A stretch of DNA of 64,000 nucleotides, from assembly GCA_026002995.1 (NCBI GenBank), contig BPGK01000001.1, positions 1,240,001 to 1,304,000 on the forward strand, written 5' to 3'. The stretch comes from Gaiellaceae bacterium (GTDB taxonomy: Bacteria; Actinomycetota; Thermoleophilia; Gaiellales; Gaiellaceae). The position numbers were made by a program, and so were the translations under genes. Below are positions 17,594-27,296 of this stretch, piece after piece (the stretch's first letter is position 1; every line of letters starts with the position of its first letter). Below the pieces are notes generated by a model, which was not told the origin of the DNA, ran no database searches, and was given only the letters and a program-made list of their open reading frames with translations.

Positions 17594-17623
17594 TTGCGGC
17601 GGGCACGGCCCACCCGGTAGGCT
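17594..17623 (+). promoter_or_regulatory. trp operon promoter (TTGCGG, 18 bp, TAGGCT)
   Basis: -35 TTGCGG at 17594-17599 and -10 TAGGCT at 17618-17623, separated by 18 bp. The -10 ends 8 nt before the leader-peptide ATG, so the leader ORF is probably translated from a leaderless end. Confidence 0.65.
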
Positions 17624-17631
17624 GGCGCCCG

Positions 17632-17694
17632 ATGACTCCCGCGCGGATCCAGGCCTGGTGGTGGCGATGGATGCGAGGCGGGAGCCTGCGCTGA
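17632..17694 (+). CDS. trpL: trp operon leader peptide with four Trp codons
   Basis: A 20-codon ORF ahead of trpE with the core AWWWRWMR: Trp at codons 9, 10, 11 and 13 (17656-17664 and 17668-17670). Four Trp in 20 codons is far above chance and is the hallmark of ribosome-mediated attenuation. The TGA stop starts on the last base of a 5' hairpin arm and runs into its loop: CTGCGCT (17686-17692), AGCGCAG (17696-17702). A longer stem pairs 17672-17682 with 17710-17720. The ORF starts 8 nt after a -10 box. When Trp-tRNA is scarce, a ribosome stalled on the Trp run would keep the downstream terminator from forming. Confidence 0.85.
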   Translation: MTPARIQAWWWRWMRGGSLR

Positions 17695-17724
17695 GAGCGC
17701 AGCCGACATCCCGCTTCGCAGCGA

Positions 17725-17747
17725 CGGTCTCGCACGAGGCCGTTTTT
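17725..17747 (+). terminator. trp attenuator terminator
   Basis: CGGTCTC (17725-17731), a GCAC loop and GAGGCCG (17736-17742), 7 bp with one G-T wobble, followed by TTTTT (17743-17747). This intrinsic terminator lies between trpL and trpE and completes the attenuator. It also covers the GAGG that could serve as the trpE Shine-Dalgarno. Confidence 0.82.
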
Positions 17748-17753
17748 CGTTCC

Positions 17754-18989
17754 ATGACTCCGACGCACGCGCTACCGGCCGACCTCCTCACCCCCCTCGG
17801 GGCGTACCTGCGCCTGCGCGCTGGCGCGGGCGGGAGCTTCCTCCTCGAGTCGGTCGAGCGCGGCCGCCTCGGCCGCAACTCGTTCGTCGGCTGCGGCTCC
17901 CGCCTCGTGAGCCTCGCCGAGGCCGAGTCGCTCGACGCTCCGGTGGTCGGCTACCTCGCATACGACCACGCCGCCGTCCTCGAGCCGACGGTTCCGCTCC
18001 CCGCGGACGGCCCGCCGTTCCCCGAGAGCCTCTTCGTGGTCGCCGAGACGCTCCTGCGCTTCGATCACGGGGCCGGCGTCGTCGAGGTGCTCACCGGCGA
18101 CCCGGATGCGCTCGCGGAGGCGCTCGAGCGCCCGCTCGTGGCTGCGCCGCCCGCTCGGAGCGGCGAGCGCGGCCCGCTTCGGCGCTTCCCGTCCCGTGAG
18201 CGCTACGAGGAGATGGTCGCCCGCTGCCAGGAGCACATCCGCGCGGGCGACGCCTACCAGATCGTCCCCTCGCAGCGCGCCCTGCGACCGACCTCCGCCT
18301 CCGCGCTCGCCCTCTACCGCGCGCTCCGGCGGGTGAATCCCTCCCCGTACCTCTTCCTCCTCGAGCTCGGCGACCTCGCGCTCGTCGGCTCGTCGCCGGA
18401 GCGCCTCGTCGCCTGCGAGGACGGGCGCGCGAGCGTGTGCCCGATCGCGGGCACGACCGCAGTGGGTGCGGGCGACGCCGAGCGGCTCCTCTCGTCGGAG
18501 AAGGATCGGGCGGAGCACGTCATGCTCGTCGACCTCGGCCGCAACGACCTCTCGCGGGTCTGCCAGGCAGGGACGGTGCGCGTCGTCCGCTCGCTCGAGG
18601 TCGAGCGCTTTTCGCACGTCGCGCACCTCGTCTCGGAGGTCGTCGGGGAGCTGTGCGAGGGGGTGACGCCGTTCGACGTGCTGCGCGCCTGCTTCCCCGC
18701 CGGGACGGTCACGGGCGCGCCGAAGGTGCGGGCGATGCAGATCATCTCCGAGCTCGAGGGCTACCGCCGCGGGCCGTACGCCGGCGCCGTCGGCTACGTC
18801 CTGCCGGACGGGACGATGGACACCTGCATCGCGCTCCGGACGATCGTCCTCGCCGACGGCGTGGCGCGGCTGCAGGCCGGTGCCGGCGTCGTGGCAGACT
18901 CGGATCCCGCGGCCGAGCACCGCGAGTGCCTGGCCAAGCTCGCGGCGCTCGAGGCGGCGATCGAGCTCGCAGAGGAGGAGGCCGGATGA
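17754..18989 (+). CDS. trpE: Anthranilate synthase component I
   Basis: TrpE makes anthranilate from chorismate with ammonia from TrpG. The 411-residue form contains LLTPLGAYLRL, SFLLESVE, NPSPYLFLLE, VGSSPERLV, IAGTTAVG and the chorismate-site motif GTVTGAPKVRAMQII. The frame is open further upstream (GTG 17658, ATG 17667), but those starts lie inside the leader peptide and ahead of the terminator, so ATG 17754, right after the U-run, is the logical start. This gives a protein that begins close to the first conserved block. The stop overlaps trpG (ATGA). Confidence 0.93.
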   Translation: MTPTHALPADLLTPLGAYLRLRAGAGGSFLLESVERGRLGRNSFVGCGSRLVSLAEAESLDAPVVGYLAYDHAAVLEPTVPLPADGPPFPESLFVVAETLLRFDHGAGVVEVLTGDPDALAEALERPLVAAPPARSGERGPLRRFPSRERYEEMVARCQEHIRAGDAYQIVPSQRALRPTSASALALYRALRRVNPSPYLFLLELGDLALVGSSPERLVACEDGRASVCPIAGTTAVGAGDAERLLSSEKDRAEHVMLVDLGRNDLSRVCQAGTVRVVRSLEVERFSHVAHLVSEVVGELCEGVTPFDVLRACFPAGTVTGAPKVRAMQIISELEGYRRGPYAGAVGYVLPDGTMDTCIALRTIVLADGVARLQAGAGVVADSDPAAEHRECLAKLAALEAAIELAEEEAG

Positions 18990-19543
18990 GGCTCCTTATG
19001 ATCGACAACTACGACTCGTTCACGTACAACCTCGTCCACCTGTTCGAGGAGCTCGGGGCGCAGGTCGTCGTCTACCGCAACGACGCGCTCACAGTGGACG
19101 AGGCAGAGGCGCTCCGACCGGATCGGCTCGTCGTCTCGCCGGGACCCGGACGCCCCGAGGACGCGGGGATCTCGGTCGAGGTGATACGCCGGCTCGGGCC
19201 GTCGGTTCCCACCCTCGGCGTCTGCCTCGGGCACCAGGCGATCGTCGAGGCGTTCGGCGGCGAGGTCGGCCGCGCGAAGGCCCTCCTGCACGGTAAGTCG
19301 AGTCGGATCCGCCACGACGGACGCGGCGTCTACGAGGGCCTGGCGGAGGAGGTCGAGGTGGGGCGCTACCACTCGCTCGCCGCCACGCGCGTTCCCCACG
19401 AGCTCGTCGTCAGCGCGCGGACCGCCGACGGCGAGGTGATGGGCGTGCGCCACGCTCGGTACCCGATCGAGGGCGTCCAGTTCCACCCCGAGTCCGTCCT
19501 CACCCCCGACGGCCGCACGATGGCGAGGAACTTCCTCTCGTGA
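18986..19543 (+). CDS. trpG: Anthranilate synthase component II (glutamine amidotransferase)
   Basis: The class I glutaminase subunit that supplies ammonia to TrpE; 185 residues. It shows IDNYDSFTYNLVH near the start, PGPGRPEDAG (52-61), the nucleophile in GVCLGHQ (Cys80), and FHPES (His167, Glu169) completing the triad. Such subunits often also serve p-aminobenzoate synthase. Start and stop overlap trpE and trpD, so expression follows the trp attenuator. Confidence 0.96.
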   Translation: MRLLMIDNYDSFTYNLVHLFEELGAQVVVYRNDALTVDEAEALRPDRLVVSPGPGRPEDAGISVEVIRRLGPSVPTLGVCLGHQAIVEAFGGEVGRAKALLHGKSSRIRHDGRGVYEGLAEEVEVGRYHSLAATRVPHELVVSARTADGEVMGVRHARYPIEGVQFHPESVLTPDGRTMARNFLS

Positions 19544-20556
19544 TCCAGCAGGCGATCGCGACCATGCTCGACGGCGGCGACCTCTCGCGGGAGGACGCGC
19601 GCGCGGTCATGCACACCATCATGCGCGGCGAGGCGACGCCCGCGCAGATCGGCGGCTTCCTCGTCGCGCTCCGGGCGAAGGGCGAGACCGTGGACGAGAT
19701 CGCGGGGTGCGCGGAGGCGATGCGCGAGCACGTGCTGGCGGTGCGCCCGTCGCGGGACGACGTCGTCGACGTCGTGGGGACGGGCGGCGACGGCGCGCGC
19801 ACCTTCAACATCTCGACGACGGCGGCGCTCGTGGCCGCGGCGGCGGGCGCGGCCGTCGCCAAGCACGGCAATCGCGCAGTCAGCTCGGCCTCCGGCTCCG
19901 CGGACCTGCTCGAGGCTCTCGGCCTCCGTCTCGAGCAGCCGCCGGAGCGGATCGCGGAGTCGATCGACCGTTTCGGCTTCGGGTTCATGTTCGCCCCGGC
20001 GCACCATCCGGCGATGCGGCACGCCGCGCCCGTGCGCCGCGAGCTCGGGATGCGCACGATCTTCAACGTCCTCGGGCCGCTCACGAACCCCGCCGGCGCG
20101 CGGGCGGGGATCTTCGGCGTCTACGCGCTCTCGCTCGTCCGCACGATCGGCGAGGTGCTCGCGTCGACGGGGACACGCCGCGCGTTCGTCGTGCACGGCG
20201 CATTCGGGATCGACGAGCTCTCGCCTGCTGGGCCGAACGCGGTGGCCGAGGTCGTCGACGGGCGCGTGCGCGAGCGGACGATCGACGCGCTCGAGCTCGG
20301 CCTCGAGCGGTGCGCTCCCGAGGCGCTCGTGGGCGGCACTCCCGAGGAGAACGCGCGCACCGCCCGCGCGATCCTCGCCGGCGCTCGCGGCCCCATGCGC
20401 GACGCCGTCCTCCTCAACGCCGCCGGCGCGATCGCGGCGGCCGGCGACGCTGCGGATCTCCGCGAGGGGATCGCGCTCGCGGCCGAGGCGATCGACAGCG
20501 GGCGGGCGGGCGAGCGGCTCGAGGAGCTCGTCCGCTTCTCGCGGGAGGTCGCCTGA
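19540..20556 (+). CDS. trpD: Anthranilate phosphoribosyltransferase
   Basis: TrpD joins anthranilate to PRPP. The 338-residue protein has the PRPP-binding loop [19 protein letters not shown] (from about residue 81), [21 protein letters not shown], and [13 protein letters not shown]. Length is normal. GTG start at 19540 overlaps the trpG stop, and its stop overlaps the ATG of the next gene. Confidence 0.96.
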   Translation: MIQQAIATMLDGGDLSREDARAVMHTIMRGEATPAQIGGFLVALRAKGETVDEIAGCAEAMREHVLAVRPSRDDVVDVVGTGGDGARTFNISTTAALVAAAAGAAVAKHGNRAVSSASGSADLLEALGLRLEQPPERIAESIDRFGFGFMFAPAHHPAMRHAAPVRRELGMRTIFNVLGPLTNPAGARAGIFGVYALSLVRTIGEVLASTGTRRAFVVHGAFGIDELSPAGPNAVAEVVDGRVRERTIDALELGLERCAPEALVGGTPEENARTARAILAGARGPMRDAVLLNAAGAIAAAGDAADLREGIALAAEAIDSGRAGERLEELVRFSREVA

Positions 20557-21725
20557 TGGGCCGGTTCCGGGAGGCGCTCGCCGGGCCGGGCCTCGCCGCC
20601 ATCGCGGAGATCAAGCGTCGCTCGCCCTCCGCCGGCGACCTGCGTCCCGACGCCGACCCCGCCGCCATCGCCGCCGCGTACGAGCGCGCCGGAGCGGCTG
20701 CGGTCTCCGTGCTCGTGGACGAGCGCTTCGGCGGCTCCTGGGACGACCTGCGCGCGGCCCGCGCCGCCGCGACGCTGCCGCTCCTCGCGAAGGGCTTCTT
20801 CTCGAGCGAGGACGACCTGCGCACCGCGCGGGAGGCGGGCGCGGACGCCGCGCTCCTCCTGCTCAGGGACCTCGACGACGCGATGTGCGCCCGGCTCCTC
20901 GGAGCGGCGAGCGCCCTCGGCCTCGACGCGCTCGTCGAGGCGCACGACGCCGCGGAGCTCGAGCGTGCGCTCGCCCTCGAGGCGCCGGTCGTGGGGGTGA
21001 ACGCCCGCGATCTCTCGACGTTCGCCATCGACCGCGCGGCGCAGCTCGAGCTCGTGGCGCGGGCCCGCCGGCGCGCGCCCGGGCGCGTGCTCGTCGCCGA
21101 GAGCGGGATCGAGACGCGCGCCCAGGGCGCCGAGGCCGAGCTCGCCGGCGCGGACGCGATGCTCGTGGGGTCGGCGCTCATGCGGGCGCCCGACCCGGCG
21201 GGCCGGCTCGCGGAGCTCCTCGCGCGACCGCTCGTGAAGGTGTGCGGGCTCACGCGCGAGGAGGACGTCGCCGTCGCGGCCGAGGCCGGCGCCGACCTCC
21301 TCGGCTTCGTGCTCGTGCCCGCGAGCCCGCGTGCCGCGGCCGAGGTGCTCCCCGTCCCCGAGGGCACGCTGTCCGTGGCCGTCTGGGTGGGCGAGGCGGG
21401 CGAGAGCGCTGCCGACCTCGACCAGGTGCACGAGCGTGCGCCCGGGAAGGTGCGCGGCCGCGACGCCGTCCTCCTCCGCCAGGGCGAGCCGGTGGCGACG
21501 CACCTCGACCTTCCCTGGGAGGAGGACGATCCGGCGCACTGGGAGCGAGCGGCGACGGTCGAGGGACGGGTCGTGCTCGCGGGCGGGCTCGGCCCGGACA
21601 ACGTCCGCGAGGCGATCGCGCGCGTCCGGCCGTGGGCGGTCGACGCGAGCTCGCGGCTCGAGGTCGCGCCGGGAGTCAAGGATCACGCGCGCGTCCGTGC
21701 GTACGTGGAGGCGGCGCGGAGATGA
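20556..21725 (+). CDS. trpCF: Fused indole-3-glycerol-phosphate synthase / phosphoribosylanthranilate isomerase
   Basis: Two successive TIM barrels in one 389-residue chain. The TrpC half (about 1-220) has [15 protein letters not shown] with the catalytic Lys, LLAKGFF, and VLVAESGI. The TrpF half (about 225-389) begins [26 protein letters not shown] and ends with [10 protein letters not shown] and [17 protein letters not shown]. The joint is very short ([12 protein letters not shown]), and both halves are smaller than usual: TrpC lacks the usual N-terminal extension. The order C-F matches the enterobacterial fusion, but close sequence relation cannot be judged by eye. Confidence 0.93.
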   Translation: MGRFREALAGPGLAAIAEIKRRSPSAGDLRPDADPAAIAAAYERAGAAAVSVLVDERFGGSWDDLRAARAAATLPLLAKGFFSSEDDLRTAREAGADAALLLLRDLDDAMCARLLGAASALGLDALVEAHDAAELERALALEAPVVGVNARDLSTFAIDRAAQLELVARARRRAPGRVLVAESGIETRAQGAEAELAGADAMLVGSALMRAPDPAGRLAELLARPLVKVCGLTREEDVAVAAEAGADLLGFVLVPASPRAAAEVLPVPEGTLSVAVWVGEAGESAADLDQVHERAPGKVRGRDAVLLRQGEPVATHLDLPWEEDDPAHWERAATVEGRVVLAGGLGPDNVREAIARVRPWAVDASSRLEVAPGVKDHARVRAYVEAARR

Positions 21726-22852
21726 CGGCGAGCTTCGGAGAGTACGGGGGGCGCTACGTCCCCGAGACGCTCGTCCCGGCGCTCGACGAGCTCGAAGCGG
21801 CGTGGCGGGCGGCGCGCGACGACGAGGCGTTCTGGGCCGAGGTCGGGGAGCTCGGGCGGACGTACGCCGGCCGGCCGACGCCGCTCACGGTGGCCGAGCG
21901 CTTCGCGCCGGGCAAGCGCGTCTCCCTGAAGCGCGAGGACCTCCTGCATACGGGCGCGCACAAGCTGAACAACGCGCTCGGTCAGGCGGTGCTCGCGCGT
22001 CGCCTCGGCAAGCGGAGAGTCGTGGCCGAGACGGGCGCCGGCCAGCACGGCGTCGCGACGGCGACGGTGTGCGCACGCTTCGGGCTTCAGTGCGTCGTCT
22101 ACATGGGCGCCGAGGACATGCGCCGCCAGCGACCCAACGTCGAGCGGATGCGGCTCCTCGGCGCCGAGGTGCGTCCCGTCGAGATCGGGACGCGGACGCT
22201 CAAGGAGGCGACGAGCGAAGCGATCCGGGACTGGATCTCGAACGTCGAGACGACGCACTACCTCATCGGCTCCTGCGTCGGCCCGGCACCGTACCCGGAG
22301 CTCGTGCGCGAGCTCCAAGCGGTCGTCGGTCGAGAGGCGCGCGCCCAGCACCTCGAGCGCGAGGGTCGGCTCCCGGAGGCGGTGCTCGCGTGCGTGGGCG
22401 GCGGGTCGAACGCGATCGGGACGTTCGCGGGGTTCCTCGAGGACGAGGGCGTCGAGCTCGTCGGCGTCGAGGCCGCGGGCGCCGCATCGCTCTCCTCCGG
22501 CCGCACGGGTGTCCTGCACGGGGCGCGCTCGTCGATCCTCGCCGACGACGACGGGCAGATCGTCGACGCCCACTCCATCTCCGCCGGCCTCGACTACCCC
22601 GGCGTCGGCCCGGAGCACGCGTGGCTTCGCGACACGGGGCGGGTGCGCTACGTCACCGCGACCGACGAGGAGGCGCTGCGCGCCTTCCGCCGCCTGGCCG
22701 AGACCGAGGGGATCGTCCCGGCCCTCGAGCCCGCGCACGCGCTCGCGCGGGTCGCCGACCTCGACGCCGAGCTCGTCCTCGTGTGCCTCTCGGGCCGCGG
22801 CGACAAGGACCTCGACGAGGCGCTGCGCGCGCTCGCCGCGCTGGAGGCGTAG
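21722..22852 (+). CDS. trpB: Tryptophan synthase beta subunit
   Basis: TrpB condenses indole with serine using PLP. The 376-residue sequence is canonical TrpB1: [10 protein letters not shown] at the start, [15 protein letters not shown] with PLP Lys81, [12 protein letters not shown], and the phosphate-binding [24 protein letters not shown] is the C-terminal signature. The ATG overlaps the trpCF stop. A 1-nt gap separates its stop from the GTG of trpA. Confidence 0.97.
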   Translation: MTASFGEYGGRYVPETLVPALDELEAAWRAARDDEAFWAEVGELGRTYAGRPTPLTVAERFAPGKRVSLKREDLLHTGAHKLNNALGQAVLARRLGKRRVVAETGAGQHGVATATVCARFGLQCVVYMGAEDMRRQRPNVERMRLLGAEVRPVEIGTRTLKEATSEAIRDWISNVETTHYLIGSCVGPAPYPELVRELQAVVGREARAQHLEREGRLPEAVLACVGGGSNAIGTFAGFLEDEGVELVGVEAAGAASLSSGRTGVLHGARSSILADDDGQIVDAHSISAGLDYPGVGPEHAWLRDTGRVRYVTATDEEALRAFRRLAETEGIVPALEPAHALARVADLDAELVLVCLSGRGDKDLDEALRALAALEA

Positions 22853-22853
22853 C

Positions 22854-23558
22854 GTGGTGCGGAAGGCGCTCGTCGTCTACCTGATGGCGGGAGCGGAGGC
22901 GCCCGAGCTCGCGGAGGCGGCGGTCGACGCCGGCGCCGACCTCGTCGAGCTCGGGTTCCCCTTCTCGGACCCGCTCGCGGACGGCCCGGTCGTGCGTCGG
23001 GCGGCCGAGCGCGCGCTCGCGAGCGGGATGCGCACCCGCGCCTGTCTCGAGTGCCTCGCGGCGACGCGGGAGCGCGTGGGGGAGACGCCGCTCGTCCCCA
23101 TGACGTACGCCGCGCTGCTCGAGGCCTACGGGTGGGAGCGCTTCGCGGACGACGCTCGCGCGCACGGGGCGACGAGTCTCATCGTCGCCGACCTGCCCGC
23201 GGGCGAGCGGCCGGAGCTGCGCCGTGTCCAGCTCGTGGCCCCGACCTCGACGGACGAGCGTCTCGCGCTCGCCGCGCACGAGACGGACGGGTGGCTCTAC
23301 CTCGTCACCGTGACTGGCACGACGGGCGTGCGCGACGCGCTCTCGCCCGCCCTCGGGCCCCTCGTCGCGCGCGCGCGCGCCGTGAGCGACGTCCCGCTGT
23401 ACGCCGGGTTTGGCATCTCCACCCCGGCGCAGGCGGCGGCCGCCGCCGAGCTCGCAGACGGCGTCGTCGTCGGCTCGGCCGCGCTCCTCGCCGCCGAGGA
23501 GGGCCCCGGCGCGCTCGCGCGCTTCGTCTCGTCGCTGCGGGCGGCGCTGGACGCCTGA
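22854..23558 (+). CDS. trpA: Tryptophan synthase alpha subunit (short)
   Basis: TrpA splits indole-3-glycerol phosphate and channels indole to TrpB. The catalytic residues are present in LVELGFPFSDPLADGPVV (Glu and Asp of the family), and the phosphate site in YAGFGISTP is intact. At 234 residues it is about 30 shorter than typical; the chain begins directly at LVVYLMAG, so helix 0 is missing. Starts at GTG 22854 or 22857 are equally possible. It is the last trp gene and converges with the aminotransferase 13 nt away. Confidence 0.95.
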   Translation: MVRKALVVYLMAGAEAPELAEAAVDAGADLVELGFPFSDPLADGPVVRRAAERALASGMRTRACLECLAATRERVGETPLVPMTYAALLEAYGWERFADDARAHGATSLIVADLPAGERPELRRVQLVAPTSTDERLALAAHETDGWLYLVTVTGTTGVRDALSPALGPLVARARAVSDVPLYAGFGISTPAQAAAAAELADGVVVGSAALLAAEEGPGALARFVSSLRAALDA

Positions 23559-23571
23559 GCGGGCGGGCGTC

Positions 23572-24744
23572 TCAGCGCAGGTGCAGCTCCCGGTCGATCC
23601 CACGCACAGCCTGGCGGATCCGCTGCTCGTTCTCGACGAGCGCGAAGCGGACGTGCCCCTTGCCGCCCGGCCCGAAGCCCTCGCCGGGACTGACGGCGAC
23701 CCTCGCCCGACGGGCGAGCAGCGAGGCGAACTCGAGCGAGCTCAGGGCGCGGTAGGGCTCGGGGATCTCCGCCCAGACGAACATGGTCGCCTGCGGCTTC
23801 GCCACCGGCCAGCCGATGCGCCGGAGCCCCTCGCAGAGCGCGTCGCGGCGCGCCCGGTACACGGCGGAGACCGCGTCCGGATGCTCGGGCGCCTCGCGGA
23901 GCGTCGTGATGGCGGCGATCTGGATCGGCTGGAAGGTGCCGTAGTCGAGGTACGACTTGAGCCGTCCGAGCGCGTGCACGACCTCGGCGTTCCCGAGGAG
24001 GAAGCCCACCCGCCAGCCCGCGAGCGAGAACCCCTTCGTCAGCGAGTAGAGCTCGACGGCGACCTCCTTCGCGCCGTCCACCTGGAGGATCGAGGGAGGC
24101 TCGTACCCGTCGAAGGAGAGGTCGGCGTAGGCGAAGTCGTGGACGACGAGCAGCTCCCGCTCTCGCGCGAACGCGACGAGCTCGCGGAGCAGGTCGAGGT
24201 CGGCGACCGCGGTCGTCGGGTTGTGGGGGAAGGAGAGGACGAGCACCCGGGGGCGAGGCGTCGAGCGCTCGTACGCCTCCTCGAGCGCGGAGGGAAGCTC
24301 GTGCGCGGGCGCGACCGGAACGCGGACGAGCGAGGCGCCGGCGAACGCGGGCGCGAAGAGGTGGATCGGGTAGCTCGGGCTGGGAACGAGGACCGCGTCG
24401 CCGGGCTCGACGAGCACCCAGAAGAGGTGGCAGAAGCCCTCCTTCGCTCCCATCGTCGCGATCGCCTCCGTCTCCGGGTCGAGCTCGACGCCGTAGCGGG
24501 TCGCGTACCGCTCGCAGATCGCCGCCCGCAGGTTGGGGAGGCCCCTGCTCGTCGAGTAGCGGTGGTTTCGCGGGTTGCGGGCGGCCTCGCAGAGCTTCTC
24601 CACCGCGACCTCCGGGGAGGCGAGGTCGGGATTCCCGAAGCCGAGGTCGACGACGTCCTCGCCCGCGCGGCGCAGCTCGAGCTTCAGGCGGTCGATCTCG
24701 GCGAAGACGTACGGGGGAAGGCTCGGAATGCGGCGGAGGTCCAT
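23572..24744 (-). CDS. Class I/II aminotransferase, AlaC / LL-DAP aminotransferase-like
   Basis: A PLP-dependent fold-type I aminotransferase of 390 residues. PLP Lys237 lies in ELYSLTKGFSLAGWRVGF; SYP near 124-126, PHNPT (173-177) and HDFAYADL (202-209) are the other cofactor-site motifs. The N-terminus LPPYVFAEIDRLKLELRRAGEDVVDLGFGNPD resembles AlaC-type alanine aminotransferases. It starts 2 nt after the ppc stop, so the two are co-transcribed. Pairing with PEP carboxylase suggests transamination of pyruvate- or oxaloacetate-derived keto acids, but the substrate is not fixed by sequence. Confidence 0.88.
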   Translation of the reverse strand: MDLRRIPSLPPYVFAEIDRLKLELRRAGEDVVDLGFGNPDLASPEVAVEKLCEAARNPRNHRYSTSRGLPNLRAAICERYATRYGVELDPETEAIATMGAKEGFCHLFWVLVEPGDAVLVPSPSYPIHLFAPAFAGASLVRVPVAPAHELPSALEEAYERSTPRPRVLVLSFPHNPTTAVADLDLLRELVAFARERELLVVHDFAYADLSFDGYEPPSILQVDGAKEVAVELYSLTKGFSLAGWRVGFLLGNAEVVHALGRLKSYLDYGTFQPIQIAAITTLREAPEHPDAVSAVYRARRDALCEGLRRIGWPVAKPQATMFVWAEIPEPYRALSSLEFASLLARRARVAVSPGEGFGPGGKGHVRFALVENEQRIRQAVRGIDRELHLR

Positions 24745-24746
24745 GG

Positions 24747-27296
24747 CTACCCGGTGTTGCGGAGCGCCGCCGCGATGGAGGCGATCGAGCGCAGGAGCGA
24801 CGGGCGCACGCGGTCGCGCTCGGCGTCCGAGGCCTCGGGATCGCGGTAGCGGCGCAGCAGCTCGACCTGGATCGCGTTCATCGGGTCGACGTAGGGGTTG
24901 CGGAGGCGAATCGAGCGCTGGATGACGGGGTGACGGTCGAGGAGCTCACGGGCGCCGACGATCGCGAGGACGCTCTCGACGGTTCGCTCGTGCTCGGCCG
25001 CGATCGCAGCGTACAGGCGCTCGCGGTCCGGGCCTTCGTCGACGAGCTCGAGGTAGCTGGCCGCGATCTCGAGGCTCGACTTCGCGAGCGCCATCTCGAG
25101 GTTCTCGACGAGCGAGCGGAAGAACGGCCAGCGCCGGTAGAGACGCCGGAGCTCCTGTCGGCTTGCGGAGGCGAAGGCTGTGCCGCAGCCGTACCAGGCG
25201 GGGAGGAGGCAGCGGTTCTGCGTCCAGGCGAAGACCCAGGGGATCGCGCGCAGCGCCGCGATGCCCTCTCCCGACGCCGGCCGTCGAGCGGGGCGCGAGC
25301 CGAGCGCGAGCAGGGCCAGCTCGTCGATCGGCGTGAACTGGCGAAAGAAGCCCGGGAACGCCTCGTCTTCCCAGACGAGCGCGCGGTAGGCGCGCTCGGC
25401 CTCGAGAGAGAGGGAGTCGAGGAGATCGTCCGCGCCGGTGGGGGGCTCGGCTCCGGTCACCTGCGGGAAGGCCGAGAGCAGCGTCGCCGCGAGGGCGGCC
25501 TCGAGGTTCCGGTAGGCGAGCCCCGGGAGCCCGTACTTGAAGGAGACGGTCTCGCCCTGCTCGGTGAGCTTCAACCGCCCCGGCGGGTGGCCGGGAGGCT
25601 GGGCGAGGATCGCGGCGTGGGTCGGCCCGCCCCCACGGCCGGTGCTCCCGCCGCGGCCGTGGAAGATCGTCAGCTCGATCCCGCGCCGCGCCGCGAGGGC
25701 GGCCAGCGAACGCTGCGCGCGGTAGATCTCCCACTGGGCCGTCAGGTAGCCGCCGTCCTTGCCCGAGTCCGAGTAGCCGACCATCACCTCGAGCCGCCCT
25801 TCGCGCCGCTCGACGAGGGAGGAGAAGCGGGGGTCGTCGAGCAGCTCCTCCACGACCTGCGCCGCCGAGCGCAGCGCGGCGATCGTCTCGAAGAGGGGGA
25901 CGACCGAGAGGCCGGAGCTCTCGCCCGCGAGCAGCTCGACCGCCGCGAGCACATCGGAGGCGGAGGTCGTTCCCGACACGATCACCGTGTCGAGCGCGGC
26001 GTCCCCGTGCCGCGCCCTGGCCTGGGCGATGGCCGCGGGGAGCCGAGCGAGCCGGCTCGAGTCTGCGCGGAGCTCGTCGGCGTGGACACGGACGTCGAGC
26101 TTTGCGAGGTGGAAGCCGAAGAGCTCCACGCGCCGCCGCAGCGCCGCGAGGCGCCCGTCGGCGACGCGTCCCGCGCGCGCCGCCCGCAGGGCGCGGTCGA
26201 GGAGATCGAGGTCCGAGAGGAACGCATCCACGCAGTCGTAGCCCCCGGAGCGACCGGCGAGCGCGTCGAGGAGGCGTCGCCGGACGAACGCGAGCTTGCG
26301 CCGGAAGGGCTCGTCCTGGCTCGCCTCGCCGAGCTCGGCCGCGAGCTCCGGGAGGTCGCGCTCGTCGCTCGCGATGGAGGCGGCGAGCTCCGGCGGGGTG
26401 GGCACGATCCTGCTCGAGCTCGCGAGCGCGCCGGCGAGCTCGCCGACCTCCGCAGCGTACGCCTGCAGGACGAGCGCCCGCGCCCGCTCGAGCGCCTCGG
26501 CGATCGTCTCGGGCCCCGTCGCCGGGTTCCCGTCGAGGTCGCCGCCGATCCAGGAGCCGAACCGGAACGGCGCCGGCGCGCCGGGCAGGAGGCGCCGGTA
26601 CTCGGCGAGCACGAGCTCCGCGGCGCGCAGGAGGCTCTGCTCGAAGAACCAGAGCCCGTGCCGGATCTCGTCCGTCACCCGCGGCTGCTGCGAGCGCACC
26701 TCGTCCGTCTGCCAGAGGAGCGTGATCTCCTCGGCGAGCGCCGCCTCGACGTGGCGCCGTCTGGTCGGGGTCAGGCGCGGGTCGTCGAGCTGCGCGAGGA
26801 GCCGGCTCAGCCGGAGGTGCGCGGCGAGGATCGTCCGGCGCGTCGCTTCGGTCGGGTGGGCGGTGAGCACGAGCTCGAGCGAGACGCGGCCGGCCGCGGC
26901 TGCGAGCTGCGACTCGTCCACGTGCGCCGCTTCGAGCCGCGCCCGCGCGTCCGCCAACGACTCGCGGGGGATCCGTCCCTCGTGCTCGTACTCCCGGCGC
27001 CGACGGAGGCGATGGTGCTGCTCCGCGAGGTTCGCGAGCTGGAAGTAGACCCCGAACGCGCGCAACACGAGCGCCTGGCGGTCGAGCTCGAGCCCCGCCA
27101 CCGCGTCGCGAAGGCGCGCGCGGAGCGTCGCTCGCCCGGTTCGGCGCGCCTCGCGCGCGAGCAGCCGAATCTGCTCCTCGGCCTCGAGCAGCTCCGGGCC
27201 TTCCTGCTCGACGAGGACGCGCCCGAGCGTCTCGCCGAGGAGCCGGACGTCTCGACGCAACGCGGCGTCGGCGCGCTCGCTACCGTTTGGGCTCAT
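24747..27296 (-). CDS. ppc: Phosphoenolpyruvate carboxylase
   Basis: PEPC carboxylates PEP to oxaloacetate to refill the TCA cycle. The 849-residue protein keeps all key sites: [17 protein letters not shown] (catalytic His), [53 protein letters not shown] (second His and glycine loop), and the C-terminal [16 protein letters not shown] ending in NTG, where the terminal residues form the aspartate/effector site. The ATG lies in a CATG shared with the leuC ATG on the other strand, so the two start codons overlap. A TTG 12 codons further in, just before RRDVRLLGE, is an alternative start. Confidence 0.96.
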   Translation of the reverse strand: MSPNGSERADAALRRDVRLLGETLGRVLVEQEGPELLEAEEQIRLLAREARRTGRATLRARLRDAVAGLELDRQALVLRAFGVYFQLANLAEQHHRLRRRREYEHEGRIPRESLADARARLEAAHVDESQLAAAAGRVSLELVLTAHPTEATRRTILAAHLRLSRLLAQLDDPRLTPTRRRHVEAALAEEITLLWQTDEVRSQQPRVTDEIRHGLWFFEQSLLRAAELVLAEYRRLLPGAPAPFRFGSWIGGDLDGNPATGPETIAEALERARALVLQAYAAEVGELAGALASSSRIVPTPPELAASIASDERDLPELAAELGEASQDEPFRRKLAFVRRRLLDALAGRSGGYDCVDAFLSDLDLLDRALRAARAGRVADGRLAALRRRVELFGFHLAKLDVRVHADELRADSSRLARLPAAIAQARARHGDAALDTVIVSGTTSASDVLAAVELLAGESSGLSVVPLFETIAALRSAAQVVEELLDDPRFSSLVERREGRLEVMVGYSDSGKDGGYLTAQWEIYRAQRSLAALAARRGIELTIFHGRGGSTGRGGGPTHAAILAQPPGHPPGRLKLTEQGETVSFKYGLPGLAYRNLEAALAATLLSAFPQVTGAEPPTGADDLLDSLSLEAERAYRALVWEDEAFPGFFRQFTPIDELALLALGSRPARRPASGEGIAALRAIPWVFAWTQNRCLLPAWYGCGTAFASASRQELRRLYRRWPFFRSLVENLEMALAKSSLEIAASYLELVDEGPDRERLYAAIAAEHERTVESVLAIVGARELLDRHPVIQRSIRLRNPYVDPMNAIQVELLRRYRDPEASDAERDRVRPSLLRSIASIAAALRNTG
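27281..27286 (+). promoter_or_regulatory. -10 hexamer (TACCGT) for leuCD, leaderless spacing
   Basis: TACCGT ends 8 nt before the leuC ATG at 27295. The box lies inside the ppc coding region because the two genes share their start point. Inference from spacing. Confidence 0.4.

Noticed and set aside
17658-17753. N-terminal extension of trpE
   Set aside because: In frame, but it overlaps the trp leader peptide and the attenuator terminator; ATG 17754 fits better.
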